DNA of 64,000 nt from Pseudobacteriovorax antillogorgiicola (GCF_900177345.1 NZ_FWZT01000005.1:62001-126000); one strand, 5' to 3'. Positions 53,659 to 63,528 are shown, counted from the first letter of the stretch. Numbers and translations are program-made. The notes: generated by a model not told the origin, from the letters alone.

Positions 53659-54449
53659 ATGGCTACCTCAGCTTTGATATGGGGGTGAGGATCGTATCCT
53701 TCGAGCTTAAAGTCTTCAAACTTAAAGTCGAACACCGATCGAACTTCGGGATTCAGTAACATTTTGGGCAATGGCCTTGGCTCTCGTGACATCTGTTCCC
53801 GAGCCTGCTCTAGATGATTGTGGTAGAGATGCGCATCGCCAAGAGTATGAACGAAGTCGCCAGGCCTCAGATCCAGCTCCTGGGCCATGATCATGGTCAG
53901 AAGAGAATAACTGGCGATGTTGAAAGGCACACCCAAAAAGATGTCAGCACTACGCTGGTAAAGCTGACACGACAGAGCGCCATCAGCAACGTAAAATTGA
54001 AAAAATGCGTGACAAGGGGGTAGAGCCATTTTATCCAGTTCTCCTGGGTTATAAGCTACAACCAAATGGCGTCGCGAGTAAGGATTACGGCGAATATCGC
54101 TCAGTACCTGCTGAATTTGATCGATTGTCTGGCCGTCTGGAGTTTGCCAGGATCGCCACTGTGCGCCGTAGACTCTGCCAAGGTCTCCTTTATCATCGGC
54201 CCATTCATTCCAGATTCTGACTTTGTTTTCGGTAAGATATTTTATATTGGTATCACCGGAAAGAAACCAAAGTAATTCGTAGATTACAGACTTTATATGG
54301 ATTTTTTTTGTGGTAACCAGGGGGAAACCATCAGCCAGATTAAAGCGCATCTGGTGACCAAAAATACTCTTGGTTCCAGTGCCAGTGCGATCCTCGCGAT
54401 CGACTCCTTCATGAAGGACTTTTGACATCAGATCTAAATAGGCTTGCAT
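53655..54449 (-). CDS. thyA: Thymidylate synthase
   Basis: The 264-aa enzyme matches E. coli ThyA in length and sequence numbering. The catalytic C146 is in [20 protein letters not shown] near 20-26 and the [17 protein letters not shown] segment near 165-181 hold the phosphate and folate sites. It methylates dUMP to dTMP using methylenetetrahydrofolate. It is the first gene of a three-gene operon with folA. A TATAAT-like box lies about 50 bp upstream. Confidence 0.97.
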   Translation of the reverse strand: MQAYLDLMSKVLHEGVDREDRTGTGTKSIFGHQMRFNLADGFPLVTTKKIHIKSVIYELLWFLSGDTNIKYLTENKVRIWNEWADDKGDLGRVYGAQWRSWQTPDGQTIDQIQQVLSDIRRNPYSRRHLVVAYNPGELDKMALPPCHAFFQFYVADGALSCQLYQRSADIFLGVPFNIASYSLLTMIMAQELDLRPGDFVHTLGDAHLYHNHLEQAREQMSREPRPLPKMLLNPEVRSVFDFKFEDFKLEGYDPHPHIKAEVAI

Positions 54450-54891
54450 ATACCTCTCAGCACGTAGGAATGAAAAACGCTCAGTTTAATGACATTATAG
54501 GAAACCCTGGAGAAAAGAAACCACAAGAACAGCGTTGGCAGTCGGTGGGCGAGACGGAAAGCCGGTTTAGGGCCTCAACCAAAAGTCAGCTTAAACTTAC
54601 GGGAAAGGCATTTTTATAGCGCCATAAAAACACAGCCAATAGTAATAACCTAAACCTTCCTTTTCGTATAGATAAAATAAACTGATCTTATTGAACAGAT
54701 CAGAGTTTTTTCAAAATCGATATATTTTTTCTAAACAGAACACCATGCAAAAGCCCGTGGCCCAAGCCATTCGCTTTTTCCTTTAATTCCCCTTACTGTC
54801 AATTCACATCCCTTTAACAGAAATTCCAATTGCTAGCTGTAAGAATGCTCGCAATTCAGAACTTATGACATTTTTATGGAAAGGGATCATT
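54450..54891. other. Divergent intergenic region
   Basis: This 442-bp gap lies between thyA and a lipoprotein gene. A minus-strand TATAAT (54499-54494) without a good -35 may serve thyA. The 54630-54760 part is AT-rich. No gene or repeat was seen. Confidence 0.45.
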
Positions 54892-55455
54892 ATGAAAGCC
54901 TTACTATTAGCTACGGGCGTGACTTCAGTTCTTCTAGCATCTTGCGGTAGCCCACAAGTATCAGAGCCCAAAATTAATATTGATGTTCCAAAGGATGCTA
55001 TCAGCTACGATTACGCCTCATCACTGACTGATGCCCTTGATGGCCTTCTAGTGCAAGGCAAAACTCAGTTCACTCTTGATGATTTGATTGCAACCTTACC
55101 TCTACCTGACGGGGTTTCTCCAGAAGATATCGAACCATATCTAGAGAAAAGAAATCAAGAGCTAGAGATTGAGTGCCAAGGCCGTAAGTGCAAACTCAGC
55201 AATGACGGGGAAGCTTTTGAGGTGAAGGTTGACTCTGCTACCATCCTCATTGGCAAAACTATCGAAGCTTCCATCAAGCTCTCAGAGGATAACAAAGAGC
55301 TAGAAATCTGCCGTATATCGGGTGTTCGCGCTCGGGTCGGCGTCACACAAAACGTTGACGGTGGAATTCTAAAACTAGGCAATGGCTCCATCGATACATT
55401 CAAAATTGATGTCGGCATATTTGGTAGCTACCCAAGCCGATCCTGTGATTTTTAG
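54892..55455 (+). CDS. Putative lipoprotein of unknown function
   Basis: The start is the ATG at 54892, since AAAGGGA lies 5 nt upstream and it opens the lipoprotein signal (MKALLLATGVTSVLLASC, lipidated C18). An earlier ATG at 54865 would put charged residues before the signal. The 187-aa product has an acidic helical region (about 40-90) and a C-terminal beta-rich part (about 90-187), with cysteines in ECQGRKCKLS and a late pair. No family was recognised. It is convergent with the glycosyltransferase gene across a shared terminator. Confidence 0.78.
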   Translation: MKALLLATGVTSVLLASCGSPQVSEPKINIDVPKDAISYDYASSLTDALDGLLVQGKTQFTLDDLIATLPLPDGVSPEDIEPYLEKRNQELEIECQGRKCKLSNDGEAFEVKVDSATILIGKTIEASIKLSEDNKELEICRISGVRARVGVTQNVDGGILKLGNGSIDTFKIDVGIFGSYPSRSCDF

Positions 55456-55456
55456 T

Positions 55457-55486
55457 AAAAAAAACGACTAGCAAAATGCTAGTCGT
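55457..55486 (-). terminator. Bidirectional terminator of glycosyltransferase and lipoprotein genes
   Basis: ACGACTAGCA (55464-55473) and TGCTAGTCGT (55477-55486) form a perfect 10-bp stem with a 3-nt loop. On the minus strand the stem is followed by a run of eight T (55464-55457). It lies between the two convergent genes. Confidence 0.88.
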
Positions 55487-55518
55487 GCTTATGTTCTTCA
55501 TCGTCCTCAAAAAAACCA

Positions 55519-56670
55519 CTATTCCTGAACTTCCTTACCAAGAACCAGGCTTGCATCATGATCATCGGTGCCAGCCTTCTTCTTACCAAATGTCCAATAG
55601 AGGTTGCAGAAGTAATTAAAGACACTGGCTGGGATAATACCAGATGCCTGGTAGAGATACTGGTTACCATCAGGGAACATGGCGTTGAGACTTAGGAAGG
55701 TACCGTAGCTAACTAGTAAGGACATCAGAGACACCACATTAAACTTGAGCCCCCGAACGATAAATCGAGAGTCCCCTTTTGATTCGCTGAAAGTCCAAAG
55801 ATTATTCAGCAGAAAGTTCCAGATGATGGACACTTCAATTGCTAGTGGTGACGCCAGATAAGGCTCGGCACCCCAAGTTTGGAACAACCAGAAGAAGAAG
55901 AGGTTTACAACCACCCCAGAAAGCCCAACTGCACCAAACTTGATGAAACGTTCCATTCCGCGGAGCCGGATCGCGAAGGCGTTTTGAATAAACTCAATAA
56001 TGTCCTTGAGGCCCAGCTTCGATTCCCCATAGGCTCGATCGGTGAATATCACCGGCACTTCACGAACCCGAGCACCCAGCACATAGCACGCGTGTAGAAG
56101 GCTCACCTGAAAGCCATAGCCTTGGGTTTTTATAGAGTCAAAATCGACCTGAGATAGCATTGATGTCCGAATCGCCCGAAAACCGGCGGTGCAGTCACGG
56201 ACTGGGTAGATACCTGCGACCATTCTTGCAACGATATTGCCGAAGAATGAATTCGCCTTCCGCCAGAGCTTCCATTCATCAGGAATTCTGCCCCCTGAAA
56301 CGTAGCGGCTTCCGATTACGAAGTCAGCGCCACGCTCGATTTCATGGAGAAGGCGTGGAATATCTTCTGGATCGTGAGAAAAGTCACAATCCATCTCAAA
56401 GATGACATCGGCATGCATCGCCATGGCCTCAGACATCCCACGGATGTAGGCAGCGCCAAGGCCTTGTTTTTGCCCTGTCATCAAATGAATCCATGGCGAA
56501 GTTTCCATGGCAGCTTTCACAATACCTTGGGTCCCATCAGGGGAGTTGTCATCCACCACCAAAACCTGAAGCTCATGCTTGAGTTCGGCACGAACTTGCT
56601 CCAAGGCATGGAGCATCGGGCCAATATTTTCCCGCTCGTTATAGGTGGGAAGAACAATAATCACTTTCAT
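55519..56670 (-). CDS. Polyprenyl-phosphate glycosyltransferase (GT2) fused to a GtrA-like domain
   Basis: The 383-aa protein begins with a GT2 domain (about 1-235) with VIIVLPTYNERENIGPML, VVDDNSPDGT, and the DxD-type motif in EMDCDFSHDPEDIP. It resembles dolichol/polyprenol-phosphate mannose synthases. The C-terminal part (about 240-370) has four hydrophobic helices and a GtrA-like pattern (FIKFGAVGLSGVVVNLFFFWLF). The fused layout is known in bacteria. It probably charges a lipid carrier with a sugar and helps it cross the membrane for envelope glycosylation. No ribosome site is obvious. Confidence 0.9.
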   Translation of the reverse strand: MKVIIVLPTYNERENIGPMLHALEQVRAELKHELQVLVVDDNSPDGTQGIVKAAMETSPWIHLMTGQKQGLGAAYIRGMSEAMAMHADVIFEMDCDFSHDPEDIPRLLHEIERGADFVIGSRYVSGGRIPDEWKLWRKANSFFGNIVARMVAGIYPVRDCTAGFRAIRTSMLSQVDFDSIKTQGYGFQVSLLHACYVLGARVREVPVIFTDRAYGESKLGLKDIIEFIQNAFAIRLRGMERFIKFGAVGLSGVVVNLFFFWLFQTWGAEPYLASPLAIEVSIIWNFLLNNLWTFSESKGDSRFIVRGLKFNVVSLMSLLVSYGTFLSLNAMFPDGNQYLYQASGIIPASVFNYFCNLYWTFGKKKAGTDDHDASLVLGKEVQE

Positions 56671-56997
56671 TAGCTATAACACCGCCATTTCGAACTATTT
56701 CAAACCTAACCCGACTAGAGGCTAGCAGTCTCGCTGTACCGGGACAATGTGTGATATCAGCTGGACCAGTAAAAACAAGCCAATAATCACCTTCAGAAGA
56801 TCTGTTGGCTTAGACTAGACCACCAGTAGCAATGCTTATTGCGCCGTTTAGACATAAAGATAAAGTTCTGAAATTAAGGAAATTTTTCGCCATCTATGAG
56901 GAAACTTCGCGAATTGACTATTTTTATCTATTGTTGAAATTCTGCGAAACCTTTAATCCCTTAGGCAAGACTACATCTAATTCTAAGAGGTTTTACT
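56671..56997. other. Divergent intergenic region
   Basis: No clear promoter, repeat or RNA gene was seen in these 327 bp, apart from AT-rich sequence around 56880-56990. Confidence 0.4.
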
Positions 56998-59784
56998 ATG
57001 TTGCGTCGCCCGAGCAATTGCTTCGCATTGCTATGTTTTATGTCGTCCTTTTTGCCGCTGGTCAGCCAAGGAGCTGAGTCCCCTTTCCATCTAAGGGTCA
57101 ATATGCTGCTTACCGAAGCCCCCAAAGGCAGCCTTGAAGCTCGATGGGGCACTGTAGATAACCGGGAAAAAGCCGAGACCGAGCAAATCCATTTGCTTGC
57201 GAAAGCCAAGTCGATGGCCGGCCGAAACAGCCACGTTCAGCTAGAAATCTATTTAGAAAACAAATCGGATGAGTATCTGGACCAGGTAAAGCTGCATATC
57301 CATAGGGCTAGCTCGGAAGATGATCTATTCGATATCACTGAAGATGCCTACACTGAAACTCCACTAACAGTTCCAGCTGTGATCGAAGTGAATCGGATGG
57401 CACCATTTGCTGTGCGCAAAGTCAGTCTTGCCGTAAGGAAGTCGTTGGCCCCGTTCATCCTAGGCAAGCTAACTTATCAGCCGTCACCTAGCCAACAGGC
57501 CCCCGTTTCTAGTAGCAACATCCTTGTCACAGATAAGGGGGACGAGCTATGGGCACTAGATTCCGAAAACCATCAGGTTGTTGTGTTCCGCCTCAGCGAC
57601 TATCAAGAAGTAGCTCGCATTTCGGTTCCTGAAGGCCCATCAAGCATCGCTTACCATCGAGGTTTGAACCGTATGCTTGTAGCATCCAGATTGGCGAATC
57701 AAGTGTCGATCATCGAACCGATGAAGAAGACGATCCTCGCTACCATCGGCGCCCAGGATCAGCTGGGTCGCGAACTTCGCGAGATACTAGCCTCACCGGT
57801 GGATAACAAGGCCTATGTCAATAGCTACGTGGAAGGCACCATCACTGAAATTGAGCTTAACCCCGATGGCCAGCTACTCAGCTTTCAAAGCCTAGAAATC
57901 GGTCCACGACCAGCAAAAATGAGTATGACCCATGACGGCTCTGAAATCTATGTCGCCCACTTTCTGCCTCGTGGCCCCATTCGTAGCAATGAGTCCTGGC
58001 TCAGCAATATCGATCGCAAGTCATTCAAAAAACTCAAGGACAGTATCATTGAGGACCACTTCAACCCCGATCAAGAAAATCTCGCATGCCTCGCAGACTT
58101 TTACAGCAACTATCCCCCTGCCAAGCTTTTGTTCGATAAAGTCAAAGCACAGGATCTAAGCCTAGAAGGTGTTGCTAGCCAACTAGCTGGTGTATTCCTA
58201 AGCCCATCGGGGGAGCATGCTTGGATTCCAGGCACTCGAATCACGGGAGCCCTTGTGGTTTTGGAAAAAGGACCAGATGCCGACCCAAACCTACAACGAT
58301 TCGGAGGGCTCCAATTGGCACAGTATGTTGCACCGATCATGTTCCCTATGCATGTTGGTAGCGACAAGCGGCTCCACGAAATTTACATCAACGACTTTGA
58401 GCTGGCGATTCCCACCCTCGGTAATATCATCCGATGTATGAATCACCCTTTAGAAATCGAGTTTATCGATCGTGAACTCAAGAAAAACGGTCGCGAACAG
58501 ATCAACCCCTTTCTTGCCTACCCCGTTCCGCAGGGTGCTCTATCTGGATTCGGATTGGTCAAGCAGATCAGCTTCAGCGAAGGTGGTCGCTTGGCGTTCT
58601 TACTAAGCCACAGTTCTGATGAAATAGCAGTCTATGACAATGTTGAATTTCATCCTGCAAGCCAGGAACACTTTCAACTATCTGGCTCAAACCCCAAGGG
58701 CATGGCTATTTCCCCAGATTATAAGCAAGCCTTTGTCCTGTATGAAAACTCACCGCACATCTCAGTCTTAGATATCAGCGCCTACAGCCGCGCCGCTGGC
58801 GACCTTCGATTCCCAGAGCAGATTCCCTACTACTACGGGCCAAGCCTTCAAAACCCAATTCAGCTGGGAAGCTTACCGAGCTTTCCTTTAAATAGAAAGA
58901 TCGACCAAGCTCCCTTAGAACCGAGGATCAAGGAACGAGCTCAACTTGCTCTTTGGAGCAAAGACCCTCTAAGCCCCGACTTGCGACGCGGTAAAATCCT
59001 GTTCTCGTCGGCCAATCCTGATAAGTACCCCGTATCTCAAAATCGATTGGGAGCTTGTGCTTCGTGCCACCCTGATGGTGGTAGCGATGGCTCCAGCTGG
59101 GTGACTATGGAAGGGTCGCGGCGAACCATGTCCTTACGTGGCGGCGTCAAAGATCGCGGCTGGCTTCACATCAGCGCGACACACAAGGATGCCCACGAGT
59201 TCGTCGAACTTGTTGTAAAAGAGCGCCTTGGAGGAAAGCTAAACAAGGACGATCTTAGAAACCTCAGCCTTTACCTTGACGAAGGCATCCCCAAGCTCCA
59301 AAACCCCAGAGTGAATCAAGAACTCGCGGCACAAGGCCAGTTGCTTTTCCAGCAAAAATGCCAATTCTGCCACCAAGGACCAGCCTATACCAGTGGCCAC
59401 CTCACTATGGGCGAGGAGCCAGCCCTCTATAACCTAGGAACAGGCAACCTTGATCATGGCGTCGGCTCCGGGAAGTTTTTTAGTACACTGATCGGCATCA
59501 GCGACTCCGCATCTCAAGAAATCATGGAAGCATTGCTAGGCGATCGTCGCCTGGGACCTGGAGACCCTATCCAAGAGATCTTAGACTTCCGCCAACGTCC
59601 GGTTCGCGAAATCGGGCAGTTCAAGGCTCCCAGCCTCGTGAACACCTTTGACTATTCGATCTATCTGCATGATGGCTCAGCAGCTAGCTTGAAAGATGCT
59701 ATCAAAGCCATTGCCGCAAAGCTAAATTACCAGCTCAAAGATGACGAAGTTGATGCTCTAGAGGCTTACCTAAAAACTCTTTAA
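56998..59784 (+). CDS. Exported beta-propeller/MauG-like dihaem protein
   Basis: The 928-aa protein has an AGAGG site 7 nt before the ATG and a signal peptide (about 1-26, ending SQGA). After an N-terminal beta domain (about 30-160) comes a beta-propeller of YVTN type (about 170-620; for example DELWALDSENHQVVVFRLSDY, PSSIAYHRGLNRMLVASRLANQVSIIE, FLLSHSSDEIAVYDN). The C-terminal part is a dihaem MauG/CcpA-type module with C687-A-S-C690-H and C788-Q-F-C791-H, and the typical FKAPSLVNTFDYSIYLHDGSAASLKDAI. It should bind two haems in the periplasm and may oxidise a partner using peroxide or quinone-linked electrons. The substrate is unknown. Confidence 0.88.
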   Translation: MLRRPSNCFALLCFMSSFLPLVSQGAESPFHLRVNMLLTEAPKGSLEARWGTVDNREKAETEQIHLLAKAKSMAGRNSHVQLEIYLENKSDEYLDQVKLHIHRASSEDDLFDITEDAYTETPLTVPAVIEVNRMAPFAVRKVSLAVRKSLAPFILGKLTYQPSPSQQAPVSSSNILVTDKGDELWALDSENHQVVVFRLSDYQEVARISVPEGPSSIAYHRGLNRMLVASRLANQVSIIEPMKKTILATIGAQDQLGRELREILASPVDNKAYVNSYVEGTITEIELNPDGQLLSFQSLEIGPRPAKMSMTHDGSEIYVAHFLPRGPIRSNESWLSNIDRKSFKKLKDSIIEDHFNPDQENLACLADFYSNYPPAKLLFDKVKAQDLSLEGVASQLAGVFLSPSGEHAWIPGTRITGALVVLEKGPDADPNLQRFGGLQLAQYVAPIMFPMHVGSDKRLHEIYINDFELAIPTLGNIIRCMNHPLEIEFIDRELKKNGREQINPFLAYPVPQGALSGFGLVKQISFSEGGRLAFLLSHSSDEIAVYDNVEFHPASQEHFQLSGSNPKGMAISPDYKQAFVLYENSPHISVLDISAYSRAAGDLRFPEQIPYYYGPSLQNPIQLGSLPSFPLNRKIDQAPLEPRIKERAQLALWSKDPLSPDLRRGKILFSSANPDKYPVSQNRLGACASCHPDGGSDGSSWVTMEGSRRTMSLRGGVKDRGWLHISATHKDAHEFVELVVKERLGGKLNKDDLRNLSLYLDEGIPKLQNPRVNQELAAQGQLLFQQKCQFCHQGPAYTSGHLTMGEEPALYNLGTGNLDHGVGSGKFFSTLIGISDSASQEIMEALLGDRRLGPGDPIQEILDFRQRPVREIGQFKAPSLVNTFDYSIYLHDGSAASLKDAIKAIAAKLNYQLKDDEVDALEAYLKTL

Positions 59785-59791
59785 CCCTTCA

Positions 59792-59811
59792 CCCCATGCC
59801 TAGGCATGGGG
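59792..59811. terminator. Palindromic terminator between convergent genes
   Basis: A perfect 20-bp palindrome (CCCCATGCC-TA-GGCATGGGG) starts 8 nt after the MauG-like stop. It lies 4 nt before the stop codon of the opposing gene. Only short T-tracts flank it. Confidence 0.65.
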
Positions 59812-59814
59812 CTA

Positions 59815-60267
59815 TCATTTACCCCACTGAATAATAGGCTTCTCAAGCTTTCGATCAAAGTGAGTGGTCCTGAAAAACTCTAGTATCTTTGACTCTATAA
59901 TCTCTGGCATGGACGAACGAAAGTATTGCTTGGTTCGGTAATCCAAAGGCCAGATTGAGGCAAATTCGATAATCCGGGTCTTGGTTTTGCAGACGGTTCG
60001 TACATCAAGAGACATACGCGTTCGGTTCGTGTTTGTAGAGCACTCACCTTCAGGAAATCGCGACTTCATATCTTGAAGCTGTACCTGATGGATTCCTCGC
60101 AGGGATTTTTCACTAATTGAGGCCTTGGCGCCAAACTCTTCTTTCATACAACGCACCGTTGCAGGCGTCCCATTGGTCCAATTCATTTCACATAGAAACA
60201 AAAACTCATCACCGAAGGCGATGGAGCTAAACATCAAGAAGAGAAGGCCTGAGGCGATGCGATTCAT
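59815..60267 (-). CDS. Small secreted protein of unknown function
   Basis: The 150-aa protein has AGGAAAG before the ATG and a signal peptide (MNRIASGLLFLMFSSIAFG). The mature 131 residues are basic, with four cysteines (two in a CEMNW...VRCMKE pattern and two flanking RTRMSLDVRTVC) likely in disulfides. There is no catalytic motif. No homologue is known to me. It is convergent with the MauG-like gene and downstream of the carotenoid operon, 75 bp away. Confidence 0.7.
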   Translation of the reverse strand: MNRIASGLLFLMFSSIAFGDEFLFLCEMNWTNGTPATVRCMKEEFGAKASISEKSLRGIHQVQLQDMKSRFPEGECSTNTNRTRMSLDVRTVCKTKTRIIEFASIWPLDYRTKQYFRSSMPEIIESKILEFFRTTHFDRKLEKPIIQWGK

Positions 60268-60342
60268 AGCTTTCCTGCATAAAACAACCTATGAAACAAT
60301 TATACCATCTAGTGAGCCCTTCTGCAGCCAGACTGCCGGATG

Positions 60343-61122
60343 CTACGGGGATGAGAGCTGCGAGTTTTTGCTACGATTCCACCCCAAAGTCGGGCTAAGC
60401 TTCAGCTCCCAACCTTCCCAGAACGACCAAGCTAGCTCCAAACCCTGGACGACCATGATATTGGTGGCGAGAAAGAATATAGCTTCCTCTAGTGGCAAGG
60501 TTCCAAACTTGATACCTGTGGTAAACGTGGGTGAAATGGTCCAAATTTCGAGACCAATGGCTAGGGCATCAGCCAGACAAAGGTAGAGTGTGCTGGTCGC
60601 AATCACAAAGCAAGACCGCTGTCTTGTTTGCCAAAGCCTGTGACCACCGAGAGAGAATTGCAAAAGCATCACCGGGCAAGCCCAACCCAAAATCAAGCCT
60701 AAGTAACGGAACGAATCCGTAAACAGCATGATCCAACCCAAAATGGACAGAAGCAGATAGACCATTGAGCCTGTAAGCCGTGGAACACTATAATCGGGCT
60801 GATGAGACTCAGGGCGGAACGGACGACGAACAATATACAGATAAAGTCCGGTGAGCACAGTTTGGAGTACAAAAAAAGCATATTCTTCGATCGGCACATA
60901 ACCGATAACCCCCAATACCTTATCAGGGCCATACCACCAGATCTTATGCTTCACGAGGTAGTTATCCCAGGGCGTAGTATAAACTACTGCGACAAAACTA
61001 AGAAAACCAATGCCGGCAGCCATGACTCGACCTTGCCCTGGAAACTTTTTGCGAACATACCAAATTTCAAGAAGAATCAATGGCACCAAAAATATCAAAA
61101 GAAACTGCAGGTAAGTCATCAC
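60343..61122 (-). CDS. Lycopene cyclase, fused CrtYc/CrtYd type
   Basis: The 259-aa membrane protein consists of two lycopene-cyclase domains (TIGR03462), each about 100 residues. The first contains TTPWDNYLV...IWWYGPDKVLGVIGYVPIEEYAFF with PIEE at 77-80. The second contains TTGIKFGTLPLEEAIFFLATNIMVV with PLEE at 210-213. The E-E motifs are the catalytic core. Seven transmembrane helices are likely. It should turn the linear lycopene made by CrtI into a cyclic carotenoid such as beta-carotene. Its start is 10 bp after the crtB stop. This type is known as the bacterial-archaeal fused form (CrtYcd). Confidence 0.88.
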   Translation of the reverse strand: MMTYLQFLLIFLVPLILLEIWYVRKKFPGQGRVMAAGIGFLSFVAVVYTTPWDNYLVKHKIWWYGPDKVLGVIGYVPIEEYAFFVLQTVLTGLYLYIVRRPFRPESHQPDYSVPRLTGSMVYLLLSILGWIMLFTDSFRYLGLILGWACPVMLLQFSLGGHRLWQTRQRSCFVIATSTLYLCLADALAIGLEIWTISPTFTTGIKFGTLPLEEAIFFLATNIMVVQGLELAWSFWEGWELKLSPTLGWNRSKNSQLSSP

Positions 61123-61132
61123 TTCTCCTTCT

Positions 61133-62050
61133 TTAGGCTGAAACCCCTGGCAAGCCTTGTAAATGGTGGTGGAGAGCTTTTTGGTGTCGGCCTTTCAACC
61201 AAAAGGTTGGGCGTAAGACTCCTAGTAGCGATCGAAACGTGACTAGTATTTTTTCCCAGCGATTGAGGTAGGTGCGTCCCTGCAAGACCTGAAAACCCTG
61301 CCGCCTGATTTTATGACCAATAGCCTGATAGACTTTACCTGCCACCATGATTGCCAATCGAGGCCTAAAGGGAATAAATCCGTAGCCCTGTTCGCCACTG
61401 GAATAATATTCATCAGCCAGATCAAGATAGTCTGAAACCAAGGCCTGTAACGCGTCGGGTGTCTGGCCTTGATGAGCCAATGCCTGTCGCTCGATCCCTC
61501 GAAGCCTTAACTCTTCCTGGGGCAGATAACATCGGCCGTTCTGTGCATCCTCAAGAATGTCTCGACAAATGTTGGTAAGCTGCATTCCGATGCCCAAGTC
61601 GAGGGCGAAAGAATTGGCTTTTTCCTGTTTGACTCCGATCACAGGACACATCATCAACCCAACAACCCCAGCAACCTTGTAGCAGTACACTAGGAGATCC
61701 TTTTGGCTTTCAATTTCCCCCTTATCTACATCAAACTGAGCACCACTGATCAATTCTTCCGCAAAGCGGTATTCAATTCCCAGCTGCCGAAAGCACTTAT
61801 GTACTCTTTGCAGCAATTTATGATGAGGTGCGCGAAACTCACGCTTCAGAGCCTCTAAGGCTCCCTTCGCCTCGCTCGGATGGGTCTCATCAGCAGTGTC
61901 GTCCACATAGCGGCAGAAGGCATATAACAACGCCACATCCTGAAACCTCTCCTTAGAGAACAGGTGGCTAGCCCAATAGAACGACTTTCCGTGTTCCGCC
62001 ATGATTTCCTTGGGCTCTTTATTCAGATAAGCATCTTCATCTAAACTCAT
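61133..62050 (-). CDS. crtB: Phytoene synthase
   Basis: The 305-aa enzyme joins two geranylgeranyl diphosphates to phytoene. The first aspartate-rich motif is D50-D-T-A-D54 in FCRYVDDTADE. The second lies in QLTNICRDILEDA near 175-187. The N-terminal GKSFYWASHLF is also typical. No signal peptide is present. It overlaps crtI by 4 bp and is followed 10 bp later by the lycopene cyclase. Confidence 0.96.
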   Translation of the reverse strand: MSLDEDAYLNKEPKEIMAEHGKSFYWASHLFSKERFQDVALLYAFCRYVDDTADETHPSEAKGALEALKREFRAPHHKLLQRVHKCFRQLGIEYRFAEELISGAQFDVDKGEIESQKDLLVYCYKVAGVVGLMMCPVIGVKQEKANSFALDLGIGMQLTNICRDILEDAQNGRCYLPQEELRLRGIERQALAHQGQTPDALQALVSDYLDLADEYYSSGEQGYGFIPFRPRLAIMVAGKVYQAIGHKIRRQGFQVLQGRTYLNRWEKILVTFRSLLGVLRPTFWLKGRHQKALHHHLQGLPGVSA

Positions 62051-63528
62051 GATAGGGCTCTCGATTCAGGAATAATCTTTTCCAAAACTTTCGCCGAGCA
62101 TAGCACTCCCGGCACTCCCGCACCAGGATGTGTGTTAGCCCCTACAAAGTAAAGGTTCTCAAAGTCCTCAGACTGGTTATGGAACCGGAAGTAAGCTGAT
62201 TGTCGAAAGCTTGGTTCGATGCCAAAAGCAGCTCCATGTTCGCTTTGCAAGTCTTGCTCGAAATAGTTCGGGTCTACATGAAAATCTACCGTTAGGTTCT
62301 CCGCTAGCCCAGGCAAAGCTCTCTCCTCTAAGAAGCGATAGATCTTTTCTTTGTAGCGTTCGCCTTCATACTGCCAATTGATGGAACTTTTGTTATTAGG
62401 AACTGGAGAAAGAACATAGAAAGCCTCGTGCCCCTCTGGAGCCATACCCGGATCCGTGCGGGTCGGTGCGTGAAGATAGAGGCTAAAATCGTCTGCCAAG
62501 ACTTTACGGTCGAAGATATCACCTAGCAAGCCTTGGTAGCGAGGGCCTAGTAGGATGGTATGATGAGCCAGCTCTGGATATAGTTTCTTCGTCCCAAAGT
62601 AGGCCACAAACAAGCTCATAGAATGAGTTTTTCTGCTCAGGGCACCGTTGGAATGCTTGCGACGATGATGCTCTGGGAGCATATCGCGATAGACCCGCAC
62701 AGGGTCGGCATTACTAACCACAACATCTGCCTCATAGCAGCGCCCCTCCCTGGTCCAGACTCGTTTCACCTTATCACCACGGGTTTCAATTCGTTCCACT
62801 GAAGCATTGGTCAGAACCTGGGCACCATGCCTTTTCAAAAGTTTATCGAATGCCTGCACCAAAGCGGTCGTTCCCCCCTTTACAAAGTGCACGCCCCACT
62901 TTCGTTCGAGCCAGTGAATCAAAAGATAGATTGATGTGATTTTAGTTGGGTTACCACCGACCAGAAGCGGCTCAAAGCTGAAAGCCTGTCGCAAGCGCGG
63001 GTCTTCGATATACTTTGAAACCAGTGAATAAACACTGCGATAGTTCTGGAGACGAATCATATCGGGAGCAGCCCGCAGCATCGAGACGAAGGTATCAAAA
63101 GGTTCGTCTGCCAGCTGGGTGTATCCCACATCGAAAATATCTCGTGCATGCTTGGCAAGCTTGCGATAACCATCCACATCTCTTGGTGATAAACGCTGGA
63201 TATTATCAATCAAGCGCTCTTCATCACCAACGTAATCAAAGGTGCTGCCGTCGTAGAATTGAATTCGGTAAAACGGATCGATTGGCAGGAGAGTGAAAAA
63301 CTCTTTCGGGTCTTCCCCTAGCATCTCGAATAACTCGTTTAATAAGTAAGGAGCAGTAATGACAGTCGGCCCAGCGTCAAATATGAAGCCTTGCTCCTTA
63401 AAAACCCCGGCACGCCCTCCGATTTGGTCCCTTGCTTCGAGCACCGTAACTTCGTAGCCCTTTCGAATCAAGCGCACAGCGCTCGCCAATCCACCAAAGC
63501 CTGAACCGATCACCACTGCCTTTTTCAT
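62047..63528 (-). CDS. crtI: Phytoene desaturase
   Basis: The 493-aa FAD-dependent enzyme has the dinucleotide-binding motif G8-S-G-F-G-G13 (VIGSGFGGLASAVRL) and then EARDQIGGRAGVF near 31-43. The C-terminal FAD motif reads YFVGANTHPGAGVPG near 458-472. It desaturates phytoene to lycopene in four steps and is the first gene of crtI-crtB-cyclase. The short spacing and 4-bp overlap with crtB mark an operon. An ABC-2 permease gene lies upstream on the same strand. Confidence 0.95.
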   Translation of the reverse strand: MKKAVVIGSGFGGLASAVRLIRKGYEVTVLEARDQIGGRAGVFKEQGFIFDAGPTVITAPYLLNELFEMLGEDPKEFFTLLPIDPFYRIQFYDGSTFDYVGDEERLIDNIQRLSPRDVDGYRKLAKHARDIFDVGYTQLADEPFDTFVSMLRAAPDMIRLQNYRSVYSLVSKYIEDPRLRQAFSFEPLLVGGNPTKITSIYLLIHWLERKWGVHFVKGGTTALVQAFDKLLKRHGAQVLTNASVERIETRGDKVKRVWTREGRCYEADVVVSNADPVRVYRDMLPEHHRRKHSNGALSRKTHSMSLFVAYFGTKKLYPELAHHTILLGPRYQGLLGDIFDRKVLADDFSLYLHAPTRTDPGMAPEGHEAFYVLSPVPNNKSSINWQYEGERYKEKIYRFLEERALPGLAENLTVDFHVDPNYFEQDLQSEHGAAFGIEPSFRQSAYFRFHNQSEDFENLYFVGANTHPGAGVPGVLCSAKVLEKIIPESRALS

